Positions 47,402-57,025 of a stretch of DNA of 64,000 bases are shown one piece after another; position 1 is the stretch's first letter; the number at the start of each line of letters is the position of its first letter. The notes beneath the pieces were generated by a model that saw nothing but the letters and a program-made list of their open reading frames with translations, was not told the DNA's origin and searched no databases. This stretch comes from Massilia putida (GTDB lineage: Bacteria; Pseudomonadota; Gammaproteobacteria; Burkholderiales; Burkholderiaceae_D). Both the position numbers and the translations under genes were made by a program. The stretch lies in contig NZ_CP019038.1 in assembly GCF_001941825.1 (NCBI RefSeq), positions 4,774,001-4,838,000 on the forward strand, written 5' to 3'.

Positions 47402-48703
47402 ATGGTTCCCCACCTCGCCACTGCCCTGACCGGTCCCCTGCTGGACCTGGAAAAGAAAATCCTCGAAGCCACGCCTGCCATCGAACGCTGGTTCCGCCTC
47501 GAGTGGCAGGAGCACACGCCGCCGTTCTATTGCTCGGTGGACCTGCGCAATGCCGGCTACAAGCTGGCGCCGGTGGACACGAACCTGTTCCCGGGCGGCT
47601 TCAACAACCTGTCGACCGAGATGCTGCCGCTGACGGTGCAGGCCGCCATGGCCGCGATCGACAAGTATTGCCCGGACGCCCGCAACCTGCTCTTGATCCC
47701 GGAAAGCCATACGCGCAATCCGTATTACCTGCAGAACGTGCAGCGGCTGATGCAGATTTTCCGCCAGACCGGCTTGCACGTGCGCCTGGGCTCGCTGTCG
47801 CCCGAGGTGACGGAACCGACGCCGCTTGCGCTCCCGGACGGGAATATGCTCGTCGTCGAACCGCTCGTGCGCTCGCCCAACGGCCGCCGCGTGGGCCTGG
47901 CCGACTTCGACCCGTGCACGATCCTGCTGAATAACGATCTGTCCGCCGGCATCCCGAGCATCCTGGAAAACGTCCACGAACAGTCGCTGCTGCCGCCGCT
48001 GCACGCCGGCTGGGCCGTGCGCCGCAAGAGCAACCACTTCAAGGCGTTCGACGAGGTCGCGAAGAAGTTCGGCAAGCTGATCGACATCGACCCATGGCTC
48101 GTGAACCCGCTGCACAGCAAATGTGGTGAGGTCGACTTCCAGGAAGGCGTCGGCATGGAATGCCTGGCCGACAACGTGTCGGCGCTGCTGTCGAAGATCA
48201 AGAAGAAGTACAAGGAATACGGGATGAAGGATCAAAAACCCTTCGTCATCGTCAAGCCGGATGCCGGCACGTACGGCATGGGCATCATGACCGTCAAGGA
48301 TGCGAGCGAGGTCAAGGACCTGAACCGCAAGCAGCGCAACAAGATGTCGGTCATCAAGGATGGCGTCACCGTCACGGACGTGATGATCCAGGAAGGCGTG
48401 CCCACGTTCGAGTCGATCAACGACGCGGTGGCGGAGCCGGTCGTGTACATGATCGACCGCTACGTCGTCGGCGGCTTCTACCGCGTGCATGCGGAGCGCG
48501 GCGTCGACCAGAACCTGAATGCGCCGGGCTCGCAATACGTGCCGCTCGCGTTCGCGCAGCAGCATGCCGTGCCGGACCTGAAGGCTAAGCCGGGCACGGC
48601 CGCGCCAAACCGGTTCTATGTGTACGGCGTCGTGGCGCGTCTCGCGCTGCTGGCGGCGTCGCTGGAGCTGGAACGGACCGATCCGGATCCGGAGATTTAT
48701 TAA
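47402..48703 (+). CDS. gshA: Glutamate-cysteine ligase, ATP-grasp-like proteobacterial type
   Basis: 433 residues. It matches the glutamate-cysteine ligase family found in beta-proteobacteria (FRLEWQEHTPPFYCSVDLRNAG at the N-terminus; KPFVIVKPDAGTYGMGIM in the nucleotide-binding part), which is unlike E. coli GshA. It makes gamma-glutamylcysteine, the first step to glutathione; gshB lies 1 kb downstream. A MITE-like repeat begins one base after the stop. Confidence 0.9.
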   Translation: MVPHLATALTGPLLDLEKKILEATPAIERWFRLEWQEHTPPFYCSVDLRNAGYKLAPVDTNLFPGGFNNLSTEMLPLTVQAAMAAIDKYCPDARNLLLIPESHTRNPYYLQNVQRLMQIFRQTGLHVRLGSLSPEVTEPTPLALPDGNMLVVEPLVRSPNGRRVGLADFDPCTILLNNDLSAGIPSILENVHEQSLLPPLHAGWAVRRKSNHFKAFDEVAKKFGKLIDIDPWLVNPLHSKCGEVDFQEGVGMECLADNVSALLSKIKKKYKEYGMKDQKPFVIVKPDAGTYGMGIMTVKDASEVKDLNRKQRNKMSVIKDGVTVTDVMIQEGVPTFESINDAVAEPVVYMIDRYVVGGFYRVHAERGVDQNLNAPGSQYVPLAFAQQHAVPDLKAKPGTAAPNRFYVYGVVARLALLAASLELERTDPDPEIY

Positions 48704-48840
48704 AGGCACGTCGAAAAACCCGCTGCGCGTTGCATATCTGGTCTGCGATGCGCCGCTACGGCGGACCGGCTGTACTCCGCGTACAGCTGCGCTTCTCGAC
48801 CAACTCTGCTGCCGCGCGCGACGGTTTTTCGAGGTGCCCT
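48704..48840. repeat. MITE-like inverted-repeat element
   Basis: 137 bp with near-perfect terminal inverted repeats: AGGCACGTCGAAAAACC at the left, and at the right the complement of AGGGCACCTCGAAAAACC. It holds inner palindromes (CTGTACTCCGCGTACAG) and no gene. It fills the gap between the convergent gshA and methyltransferase genes. Confidence 0.65.
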
Positions 48841-48845
48841 GAAGT

Positions 48846-49562
48846 TCATTCCGCCCGGTCGGTCTCGGGCTTGCGCGCCATGTAGATGAAGTGGGAGCGC
48901 AGCGGCGGCAGCAAGGTCGCCAGCGTTTCCGGGATCAGCCAGGGCAGGGCGGCAAAGGTGCGGCCCAGCTGCGGGATGAGCACCAGCGTGCGGTAGTGCC
49001 GGCTGGCGGCGGGCCAGAAGCGCAGCAGCTCGACGTCCGTCACCTTGCGCACGTGGGTGTTGCGCGGGCTGCTGTAGCGGAAGTCGAACAACAGCGTCCA
49101 GCCGCCGGGACGCAGCACGCGCCACATCTCGGCGGCCAGGCCGCGCCGCAGGTCCTCGTCGAGGATCGAGGAAAACACGGTGTGCGCGCTCACGAGATCC
49201 ATGCTGGCGTCGGGAAAGGCGTCGAGCTGCCCCAGGTGCCAGCGCACGCCGGGCGCCGTGCGGGCCCTGGCCTGGTCCAGGCGGTCTTGCTGGAGTTCCG
49301 TGCCCGCCAGGTGGGCAGGCGTGGCGCCCCAGTCGATCAGCTGGCGCAGGAAACTGCCGCTGCCGCAGCCGACGTCGAGCGCGCGCACGGCGGACAGGTC
49401 GCGTCCCACCGTCAGCGGCAGCAGCTCGGCCAGCACGCGCGACCGCGCCGCCGTCTGGCGCACGATGTCGGGCCGGTGCCAGGCATATTTCGCCAGCGCG
49501 GCGCCACCATGCCATTGGCGATAGACCTGATTGATGCGTTCCTGCTCGGCTCGGTCGCTCAT
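48846..49562 (-). CDS. Class I SAM-dependent methyltransferase
   Basis: 238 residues from the ATG at 49562, preceded by AGGAGGACACG. Motif I is LDVGCGSGSFLRQL (about residues 65-78), with motifs further on (DAFPDASMDLVSAHTVF; LRPGGWTLLFDF). The substrate is unknown. It lies between gshA (convergent) and gshB (divergent), with the MITE-like repeat five bases after its stop. Confidence 0.85.
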   Translation of the reverse strand: MSDRAEQERINQVYRQWHGGAALAKYAWHRPDIVRQTAARSRVLAELLPLTVGRDLSAVRALDVGCGSGSFLRQLIDWGATPAHLAGTELQQDRLDQARARTAPGVRWHLGQLDAFPDASMDLVSAHTVFSSILDEDLRRGLAAEMWRVLRPGGWTLLFDFRYSSPRNTHVRKVTDVELLRFWPAASRHYRTLVLIPQLGRTFAALPWLIPETLATLLPPLRSHFIYMARKPETDRAE

Positions 49563-49752
49563 CGTGTCCTCCTGGGACGCATCTTCCCAAGCGGGCCGGT
49601 GGCACGTTTGACGGTTCGCAAATGCAGGTTGAATAGATGACTTTTTGCTAATGGGAAGCTGCCTCGGTAACTCGTCCGGCGGCCGCGGCCGCCTTTCCGC
49701 GAACATCCGCGTTTCCGGCTAAAATCGAGGCATTGTCTTCATTGGGACCATC

Positions 49753-50700
49753 ATGAAAATCGCTTTTCTCGCCGATCCGTTGTCCGGCTTCAAAATCTAC
49801 AAGGACTCGACGTTCGCGATGATGCGCGAAGCGGCGCGGCGCGGTCACCGGATCTATGTCTTCGAACAGCGCCACATGGTGCTGGAAGAGGGCGTCGTGA
49901 CGGCCGAGGCCACGGAGATTGCGCTGACCGGCGACGCCGACGACTGGTACCGCGAGGGCGACACCGATACGGTGCCCCTGTCCGAATTCGACGCCGTCAT
50001 CCAGCGCAAGGATCCGCCGTTCGACATGGAATACGTGTACGGCACCTATCTGCTGGAACAGGCCGAGCGCCAGGGCGCGCGCGTGTTCAACAAACCGCAA
50101 GCGATCCGCGACCACAACGAAAAGCTGTCCATCGCCCAGTTCAGCCAGTTCACGTCGCCCACGCTCGTCTCGTCGTCCGGCACGCGCCTGCGCGCCTTCC
50201 ACGCCGAGCATGGCGACGTGATCTTCAAGCCGCTGGACGGCATGGGCGGCGCCGGCATCTTCCGCGTCAAGGACGACGGCCTGAACCTCGGTTCGATCAT
50301 CGAGACGCTGACGGAAAACGGCGCGCGCACGATCATGGCCCAGAAATACATCCCCGCCATCGTCAAGGGCGACAAGCGCGTGCTCGTCATCGACGGCAAG
50401 CCGGTCCCGTTCTCGCTGGCGCGCATTCCGCAGGCCGGTGAAGTCCGCGGCAACCTGGCGGCCGGCGGCACGGGCGTCGCGCAGCCGCTGTCCGAGCGCG
50501 ACCGCGAGATCGCGGAAACGCTCGGCCCCGAACTGGCCGCGCGTGGTCTGTTGCTGGTAGGATTGGATGTGATCGGCGATTTCCTGACCGAGGTGAATGT
50601 CACCAGCCCCACCTGTTTCCAGGAAATTACCGACCAGACCGGTTTCGACGTCGCTTCGATGTTCGTCGACGCCGTCGAAAAACGAGTCACGAGCAACTGA
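49753..50700 (+). CDS. gshB: Glutathione synthetase
   Basis: 315 residues, full length. It starts [20 protein letters not shown] and has the ATP-grasp segments [18 protein letters not shown] and [18 protein letters not shown]. It ligates gamma-glutamylcysteine and glycine. It starts the operon gshB-EIIA-HPr-EI; the next gene begins 16 bp later. Confidence 0.95.
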   Translation: MKIAFLADPLSGFKIYKDSTFAMMREAARRGHRIYVFEQRHMVLEEGVVTAEATEIALTGDADDWYREGDTDTVPLSEFDAVIQRKDPPFDMEYVYGTYLLEQAERQGARVFNKPQAIRDHNEKLSIAQFSQFTSPTLVSSSGTRLRAFHAEHGDVIFKPLDGMGGAGIFRVKDDGLNLGSIIETLTENGARTIMAQKYIPAIVKGDKRVLVIDGKPVPFSLARIPQAGEVRGNLAAGGTGVAQPLSERDREIAETLGPELAARGLLLVGLDVIGDFLTEVNVTSPTCFQEITDQTGFDVASMFVDAVEKRVTSN

Positions 50701-50716
50701 GCAGGAAACTGAAAAC

Positions 50717-51121
50717 ATGGTAGGCATTCTGCTGATGACCCACGCTCCGCTGGGCCAGGCATTCATCGCCGCGGTCGCGCACGTGTTCCGCGGTCCCACC
50801 GAGCGCTTCGAAGCGATCGACGTGACGGCGGACCAGGACACGAACGAGATCAACGCCCTGGCCAAGAGCGCGATCCAGCGCCTGGACGAAGGCGACGGCG
50901 TGCTGGTCATCACCGACATCAAGGGCGGCACGCCGTCGAACTGCTGCAATTGCCTGGCCGAGCCGGGGCGCGTGGAAATCATCGCGGGCATCAGCCTGCC
51001 GATGCTGCTGCGCGCGATCACGTACCGGCGCGACACGCTGGACGTCGTGGTCGAGATGGCACTGGCCGGCGCGCAGAACGGCGCCGTCAGGGTGGACAAC
51101 AGGATCCGGCTCGGCACCTGA
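50717..51121 (+). CDS. PTS EIIA component, mannose/fructose type
   Basis: 134 residues from the ATG at 50717. The phospho-site His9 lies in LLMTHAPLG, and the fold matches EIIA-Man. No EIIB, EIIC or EIID is encoded nearby, so this is probably a regulatory phosphoacceptor rather than part of a sugar permease, as is known in beta-proteobacteria. It precedes HPr by 38 bp. Confidence 0.88.
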   Translation: MVGILLMTHAPLGQAFIAAVAHVFRGPTERFEAIDVTADQDTNEINALAKSAIQRLDEGDGVLVITDIKGGTPSNCCNCLAEPGRVEIIAGISLPMLLRAITYRRDTLDVVVEMALAGAQNGAVRVDNRIRLGT

Positions 51122-51159
51122 CCGGGGGCCGTATCTCACGAGAAAACGACAACTAGAAT

Positions 51160-51429
51160 ATGATTCAACAGGAACTCGAGATCATCAACAAGCTGGGCCT
51201 GCACGCCCGCGCTTCCGCCAAATTCACCCAACTGGCCGCCAAGTTCCAGAGCGACGTCTGGCTGACCCGCAACGGGCGCCGCATCAACGCCAAGTCGATC
51301 ATGGGCGTCATGATGCTGGCCGCCGGCAAGGGCGCCAAGGTGACGCTGGAAGCGGACGGCGCCGACGAACAGGACTGCATCGCCGCGCTCACCGGCCTCA
51401 TCAACGATAAATTCGGCGAAGGCGAGTAA
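51160..51429 (+). CDS. ptsH: HPr phosphocarrier protein
   Basis: 89 residues. The PEP-dependent site is His15 in LGLHARAS. Ser46 in AKSIMGVM is present, so HPr kinase could act on it. It transfers phosphate from Enzyme I to the EIIA upstream. Confidence 0.93.
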   Translation: MIQQELEIINKLGLHARASAKFTQLAAKFQSDVWLTRNGRRINAKSIMGVMMLAAGKGAKVTLEADGADEQDCIAALTGLINDKFGEGE

Positions 51430-51467
51430 TGCCGGATAGCCGAGCTGGCCGTCACCCGGGACCTTCC

Positions 51468-53222
51468 ATGGCATCGTTCACATTGCACGGCATTCCGGTC
51501 TCGCGCGGGATCTCGATCGGGCGCGCGCACCTGCTCACGCCGGCCGCGCTCGACGTCAAGCACTACCTGGTGCCGGAAGAGCAGGTCGAGGCGGAAGTGA
51601 AGCGCCTGCAGGACGCGATCGCCGAAGTGCACCGCAACCTGCAGGAGCTGTGGACCGAGCTGCCGAAGGAAGCCCCGACGGAACTGGGCGCGTTCATCGA
51701 CGTGCACGTGCTGATCCTGTCCGATCCCATGATCTCGGAGGCGCCGCTCGACATCATCCGCAGCCGCCACTACAACGCGGAATGGGCGCTCGTCACGCAG
51801 ATCGACGAGCTCTCGGCGCAGTTCGACGAGATCGAGGACGAGTACCTGCGCGAGCGCAAGCAGGACATCCAGCAGGTGGCCGAGCGCGTGCTCAAGGTGC
51901 TGATGGGCACCGCGCTGTCGGCGCCGCCCGCGCCGCCCGGGGAAGATCACTTCCAGCCGCAGATGATCGTCGTCGCGCACGACATCTCGCCGGCCGACAT
52001 GCTCGCGTTCCGCGACCGCTCGTTCGTCGGCTTCGTGACGGACGTGGGCGGCCAGAACTCGCACACGGCGATCGTCGCGCGCAGCCTGGACATCCCGGCC
52101 GCCGTCGGCATGAGCCAGGCGTCGCGCCTGATCGAGCAGGACGACTGGGTGATCGTCGACGGCGATGCCGGCGTCGTCATCTGCAATCCGAGCGCGCTCG
52201 TGATGGAGCAGTACCGCGCGCGCCAGGCCAACCTGATGAAGGCGCGCAAGCGCCTGCTCAAGCTGAAAAAGACGCCGGCCGTCACGAAGGACGGCACGCC
52301 GATCACGCTGCTCGCGAACATCGAGCTGCCGGACGACTGCGGCCCGGCGCTGGAGGCGGGCGCCGTCGGCGTCGGCCTGTTCCGCTCCGAATTCCTGTTC
52401 ATGGGCCGCGGCGCGCAAGGCCTGAAGGTGCCGGGCGAGGACGAGCAGTTCGAGCAGTACCGCAACGCCGTGCTGGCGATGAAGGGCCGCCCGGTCACGA
52501 TCCGCACGCTCGACGTGGGCGCCGACAAGCCGCTCGACCAGACCGAGCACACGGCGCTGAATCCGGCGCTGGGCCTGCGCGCGATCCGCTATTGCCTGGC
52601 CGAGCCGCAGATGTTCCTCACCCAGCTGCGCGCGATTTTGCGGGCGTCCGCGTTCGGCAAGGTGCGCATCCTGATCCCGATGCTGGCGCACGCGTTCGAG
52701 ATCGACCAGACCCTCAGCATGATCGAACAGGCCAAGGCCCAGCTGCGCGAGCAGCACGTCAAGTTCGACGACAGCGTGGAGGTCGGCGCCATGATCGAGA
52801 TCCCGGCCGCCGCGCTGGCGCTGCCGATGTTCGTCAAACGCCTGGACTTCCTGTCGATCGGCACCAATGACCTGATCCAGTACACGCTGGCCATCGACCG
52901 CGTCGACTACGAGGTGGCGCACCTGTACAATCCGCTGCACCCGGCGGTCTTGAACCTGATCGCGATGACGATCGAGGCCGGGCACAAGGCCGGCATCGAC
53001 GTGGCCGTGTGCGGCGAGATGGCGGGCGACGTCAAGCTCACCCGCCTGCTGCTGGGCATGGGCCTGCGCGAGTTCTCGATGCACCCGGCCCAGCTGCTGG
53101 CCGTCAAGCAGGAAATCCTGTCGAGCGACCTGACGCGGCTCGTGCCGCGCACGAAGCGCATCCTGCGCGCGATGGAGCCGGCGGCCATCGCCGAAGCCGT
53201 GGAGCAGCTGCAGTCTATCTAG
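51468..53222 (+). CDS. ptsI: PTS Enzyme I (PEP-protein phosphotransferase)
   Basis: 584 residues from the ATG at 51468, chosen because the family begins with FTLHGIPVSRG. An ATG at 51429 overlapping the HPr stop adds 13 residues and has a fair ribosome site. The phosphorylated His is H199 in GGQNSHTAIVARS, and the PEP-binding barrel has the usual EIEIPAAAL-like and CGEMAGD segments. It completes the EIIA-HPr-EI relay. Confidence 0.92.
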   Translation: MASFTLHGIPVSRGISIGRAHLLTPAALDVKHYLVPEEQVEAEVKRLQDAIAEVHRNLQELWTELPKEAPTELGAFIDVHVLILSDPMISEAPLDIIRSRHYNAEWALVTQIDELSAQFDEIEDEYLRERKQDIQQVAERVLKVLMGTALSAPPAPPGEDHFQPQMIVVAHDISPADMLAFRDRSFVGFVTDVGGQNSHTAIVARSLDIPAAVGMSQASRLIEQDDWVIVDGDAGVVICNPSALVMEQYRARQANLMKARKRLLKLKKTPAVTKDGTPITLLANIELPDDCGPALEAGAVGVGLFRSEFLFMGRGAQGLKVPGEDEQFEQYRNAVLAMKGRPVTIRTLDVGADKPLDQTEHTALNPALGLRAIRYCLAEPQMFLTQLRAILRASAFGKVRILIPMLAHAFEIDQTLSMIEQAKAQLREQHVKFDDSVEVGAMIEIPAAALALPMFVKRLDFLSIGTNDLIQYTLAIDRVDYEVAHLYNPLHPAVLNLIAMTIEAGHKAGIDVAVCGEMAGDVKLTRLLLGMGLREFSMHPAQLLAVKQEILSSDLTRLVPRTKRILRAMEPAAIAEAVEQLQSI

Positions 53223-53273
53223 CCATTCAAGGTGCCGCGCGCGGAGCGCGGCGCTCACAATTTAAGAGTCTTC

Positions 53274-54422
53274 ATGGGATCGATCGGAATAGTCTCCCCC
53301 CAGGCGATGCAGTTCGCCGAACCACTACGCCTGCGCAGCGGCGCGGCCATCGGCGATTACACGCTGATGTATGAAACGTACGGCACGCTGAACGCCGACA
53401 AATCGAACGCGGTACTGATCTGCCATGCGCTGAACGCGTCGCACCACGTGGCCGGCCACTACGCCGACCAGCCCAAGAGCACCGGCTGGTGGGACAATAT
53501 GGTGGGCCCGGGCAAGCCGGTCGACACCGACCGCTTCTTCGTCATCGGCGTCAACAACCTCGGTTCCTGCTTCGGTTCCACGGGCCCGATGCACACGAAT
53601 CCGGCCACCGGCAAGCCGTACGGCGCCGCCTTCCCCGTCGTGACGGTGGAGGACTGGGTCGCCGCGCAGGCGCGCCTGGCCGACCGCCTCGGCATCGAAC
53701 AATTCGCGGCCGTGATGGGCGGTTCGCTGGGCGGCATGCAGGCCCTCGCGTGGAGCATCATGTTCCCCGAACGCCTGCGCCACTGCATCGTGATCGCGTC
53801 CACGCCGAAGCTGTCCGCGCAAAACATCGCGTTCAACGACGTGGCGCGCCAGGCGATTCTGACCGATCCGGATTACCGCGGCGGCGATTTCTACGAATAC
53901 GGCGTCGTGCCCAGGAACGGCCTGAAAGTCGCGCGCATGGTCGGCCACATCACGTATTTGTCGAACGACGACATGGCGGAAAAATTCGGCCGCAAGCTGC
54001 GCAACGCGGCCGAGCGCAACGAGTACAAATTCGACTTCGGCGTCGATTTCGAGATCGAATCGTACCTGCGCTACCAGGGCGACAAGTTCTCGGAATACTT
54101 CGACGCCAACACCTACCTCCTGATCACGAAGGCGCTCGACTACTTCGATCCCGCGCGCGAGCATGGCGGCAATCTGGCCAAGGCGCTGGAGAATACGAGC
54201 GCTCAATACCTGGTCGCCTCGTTCAGCACCGACTGGCGCTTTTCGCCGGAGCGCAGCCGCGAGATCGTCGAGGCGCTGCTGGCCAACCGCCGCAAGGTGA
54301 CGTATGCCGAGATCGACGCGCCGCACGGCCACGACGCCTTCCTGCTGGAGGATGCGCGCTACATGAGCATCGTGCGCGCCTACTTCGAGCGCATCGCCGG
54401 CGAGAAGAAGGAGACCGCATGA
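53274..54422 (+). CDS. metX: Homoserine O-acyltransferase MetX
   Basis: 382 residues from the ATG at 53274. Alpha/beta hydrolase fold with the nucleophile Ser in MGGSLGGMQ (about residue 150) and the Asp/His pair in the C-terminal third (DAPHGHDAF). In beta-proteobacteria MetX enzymes of this type often use succinyl-CoA; the acyl donor cannot be fixed here. A GC-rich hairpin (53234-53252) precedes the start. It overlaps metW by four bases. Confidence 0.92.
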   Translation: MGSIGIVSPQAMQFAEPLRLRSGAAIGDYTLMYETYGTLNADKSNAVLICHALNASHHVAGHYADQPKSTGWWDNMVGPGKPVDTDRFFVIGVNNLGSCFGSTGPMHTNPATGKPYGAAFPVVTVEDWVAAQARLADRLGIEQFAAVMGGSLGGMQALAWSIMFPERLRHCIVIASTPKLSAQNIAFNDVARQAILTDPDYRGGDFYEYGVVPRNGLKVARMVGHITYLSNDDMAEKFGRKLRNAAERNEYKFDFGVDFEIESYLRYQGDKFSEYFDANTYLLITKALDYFDPAREHGGNLAKALENTSAQYLVASFSTDWRFSPERSREIVEALLANRRKVTYAEIDAPHGHDAFLLEDARYMSIVRAYFERIAGEKKETA

Positions 54423-55039
54423 AATTCGAAGACCTGAGCACCCTGCGTCCCGACCTGGCATTCATCGCGCACTGGGTGGGCGACCGCGCGCACGTGCTGG
54501 ACGTCGGCTGCGGCGACGGCGCGATGCTGCGCTACCTGGAGCAGGCCAAGCGCTGCACGGGTTATGGCGTCGAGATCGCCGACGACAAGGTCCTGGAAAG
54601 CACGCAGCGCGGCATCAGCGTGATCCAGCACGACATGGAGCAGGGCCTCGACCTGTTCGCGGACGACGCCTTCGACATGGTCCTGTGCCTGTCGTCGCTG
54701 CAGATGATGCAGCACGTGGAGGCGCGCCTGCGCGACATCGTCCGCGTGGGCAAGGAGGCGATCGTGTCGTTCCCGAACTTCGCCTACTGGCCGCACCGCG
54801 CCGCGCTGCTCAAGGGCCGCATGCCGGTGTCGCGTTCCCTGCCTTACCAGTGGTTCGACACGCCGAACCTGCGCTACGCGACGATCTACGATTTCAAGGA
54901 GCTGGCCGAGAAATGCGGCCTGGAAGTGCTGGAATACGTCGCGCTGGCGGAGGGCAAGCCGGTGTCGTTCCTGCCGAACCTGCGCGGCAGCCTGGCGGTG
55001 TTCCGCCTGCGCAAGCGCGATCTCGTGAGCCAGGCCTGA
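54419..55039 (+). CDS. metW: Methionine biosynthesis protein MetW
   Basis: 206 residues, methyltransferase-like fold with [16 protein letters not shown] near the N-terminus. MetW is required with MetX for homoserine acylation in many bacteria that use the metX-metW pair. The start overlaps the metX stop (ATGA). Confidence 0.93.
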   Translation: MKFEDLSTLRPDLAFIAHWVGDRAHVLDVGCGDGAMLRYLEQAKRCTGYGVEIADDKVLESTQRGISVIQHDMEQGLDLFADDAFDMVLCLSSLQMMQHVEARLRDIVRVGKEAIVSFPNFAYWPHRAALLKGRMPVSRSLPYQWFDTPNLRYATIYDFKELAEKCGLEVLEYVALAEGKPVSFLPNLRGSLAVFRLRKRDLVSQA

Positions 55040-55128
55040 CGCGTTTCGCGCCCGCATGCCCGCGTATCGTGTTGTACGTACGCGCCAGTCGCGGGCATGA
55101 TGTCGTCAGAACCCAGCAGGAGAAAACC

Positions 55129-56058
55129 ATGAACCCATTTTTCAAGCGCAGCGCGGCCGTCATGTTTGCCGTTTGCGCCGCCACGCAGGGCGCGTACGCC
55201 GCGCCGCGCCAGGACGAGCGCCCGAACCAGGACCAGGTCGTGCAGGACGGCATCGCCGTCAAGCCGCTCAACCGCAACCGCATCGGCAGCGTATGGCGCG
55301 ACATCGCCGCCCCCGAGGAAGCGGTCAACGAGCAGGCGGCCCAGCAATACCTGGCGCTGATGAGCAAGGCGAAGCAGGAAGGCGCGCTCGTGCCGGAATC
55401 CGATCCGCAGGTACAGCGCCTGCGCGCCATCGCCCGGCGCATCATCCCGAACACCATCCGCTGGAACCAGGACGCCCAGCAGTGGAAGTGGCAGGTCAAC
55501 CTGCTGAAGTCCGACGAAGTGAATGCCTTCTGCATGCCGGGCGGGCGCATTGCCTTCTATACCGGCATCATCGATAAGCTCAGGCTCACGGACGACGAGA
55601 TTGCGGCCGTGATGGGCCACGAGATCGCGCACGCGCTGCGCGAGCACGGGCGCGACCGCCAGAGCAAGGCGACGGCGACGGGCCTCGCGAGCCAGCTGGG
55701 CGGCGCCGCGCTGTCGGCCTGGCTCGGCGTGGACGTGCGCGGCGCGACCAATGCGGCCGGCCAGCTCCTCGTGCTGAAATTCTCGCGCGACGAAGAGCGC
55801 GAGGCCGACCTCGTGGGCCTCGACATCGCCGCGCGCTCCGGCTTCGACCCGCGCGCCGGCATCGCGCTGTGGAACAAGATGGCGGTGCTGAACCAGAGCG
55901 GCGCGCCGATCGAACTGCTGTCCACGCACCCGGGCGGCAGCGAACGCATCGAGCAGATCGAGAACCACATGAACGTGCTGTTGCCGCTGTACGCGCGCAG
56001 CAAGGGCGTGCCGGTCGACCGCCTGCCGCCTTACCGCAGCAACGTCGCCCAGCGCTGA
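55129..56058 (+). CDS. M48 family metalloprotease
   Basis: 309 residues from the ATG at 55129, preceded by CAGGAG. Signal peptide (about residues 1-25), then the zinc site H164-E-I-A-H168 and the third ligand in EEREADLVGLD. This is the periplasmic LoiP/YcaL type of M48 protease, probably acting on outer membrane protein quality. It is not a HtpX, since TM helices are absent. Confidence 0.87.
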   Translation: MNPFFKRSAAVMFAVCAATQGAYAAPRQDERPNQDQVVQDGIAVKPLNRNRIGSVWRDIAAPEEAVNEQAAQQYLALMSKAKQEGALVPESDPQVQRLRAIARRIIPNTIRWNQDAQQWKWQVNLLKSDEVNAFCMPGGRIAFYTGIIDKLRLTDDEIAAVMGHEIAHALREHGRDRQSKATATGLASQLGGAALSAWLGVDVRGATNAAGQLLVLKFSRDEEREADLVGLDIAARSGFDPRAGIALWNKMAVLNQSGAPIELLSTHPGGSERIEQIENHMNVLLPLYARSKGVPVDRLPPYRSNVAQR

Positions 56059-56076
56059 TGAGGAAATAAGGGACCG

Positions 56077-57018
56077 ATGGCACGTTTCGTCAGGAAGGGC
56101 CACCAGGCCGCCGCCAATGCCGTCGTGCCGCTGCCCGTGCGTGACGGCGTGGCGCCCAGCTATCTGTGGATCACGGAAACCCGCGCCGGCGGCATGCTGG
56201 CCTTCCTGGAAGCGCGTTTTCCCGACATCGCCGGCCCGTCCTGGGCCGCGCGCCTTGCGAAAGGCGACGTCGTCGACGCGCAGGGCGAGCGTCTGGGCCC
56301 CGACAGCCACGTGCGCCAGGGCATGCGCATCTGGTACTACCGCGAGCTGGAACACGAGACGACCATCCCCTTCGAGGAACGGATCATCTTCCAGGACGAG
56401 CACCTGCTCGTCGTCGACAAGCCGCACTTCCTGCCGATGATCCCGACGGGACGCTTCCTGCGCGAGACCCTGCTCGTGCGGCTGAAACAGACATTCGACC
56501 TGCCGCACCTGACCCCGATCCACCGCCTCGACCGCGAGACGGCCGGCGTCGTCATCTTCTCGCACAACCTGGCCACGCGCGGGACCTACCAGTCGATGTT
56601 CCAGAAGCGCAGCATCCGCAAGGTGTACGAGGCGCTGGCGCCCGTGCTGCGGGGGCGGGAATTCCCGTTCACCTACAAGAGCCGCATGGTCGACGGCGAC
56701 AAGTTCTTCGTGATGCGGGAAGAAGAGGGCGAGCCGAACTCTGAAACGTTCGTCGAGCTGCTGGAAACGCGCGGCGACGTGGCGCGCTACCGCCTGCACC
56801 CGCACACGGGCCGCAAGCACCAGCTGCGGCTGCACATGGCGTCGCTGGGCGTGCCGATCCTGAACGATGCGTTTTATCCCGTCGCGCTGCCGTGCAAGGG
56901 CGACGATTTCTCCGCGCCGCTGCAACTGCTGGCGCGCTCGATCAGCTTCGCCGATCCCCTCTCGGGCGAGGCGCGCACCTTCGAAAGCAGCCGCGCGCTG
57001 GACTGGCCTGCCGCTTGA
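56077..57018 (+). CDS. RluA-family pseudouridine synthase
   Basis: 313 residues. The catalytic Asp is D152 in HRLDRETAG, and the later segments HPHTGRKHQLRLH and PILNDAFYP match the RluA group. It has a divergent N-terminal region instead of a clear S4 domain. The target RNA is unknown. It starts 18 bp after the M48 gene. Confidence 0.87.
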   Translation: MARFVRKGHQAAANAVVPLPVRDGVAPSYLWITETRAGGMLAFLEARFPDIAGPSWAARLAKGDVVDAQGERLGPDSHVRQGMRIWYYRELEHETTIPFEERIIFQDEHLLVVDKPHFLPMIPTGRFLRETLLVRLKQTFDLPHLTPIHRLDRETAGVVIFSHNLATRGTYQSMFQKRSIRKVYEALAPVLRGREFPFTYKSRMVDGDKFFVMREEEGEPNSETFVELLETRGDVARYRLHPHTGRKHQLRLHMASLGVPILNDAFYPVALPCKGDDFSAPLQLLARSISFADPLSGEARTFESSRALDWPAA

Positions 57019-57025
57019 CGATGCG

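Noticed and set aside
53234-53252. GC hairpin before metX considered as a SAM riboswitch
   Set aside because: It is a single short stem without the conserved core of known SAM riboswitch classes and without a T run.
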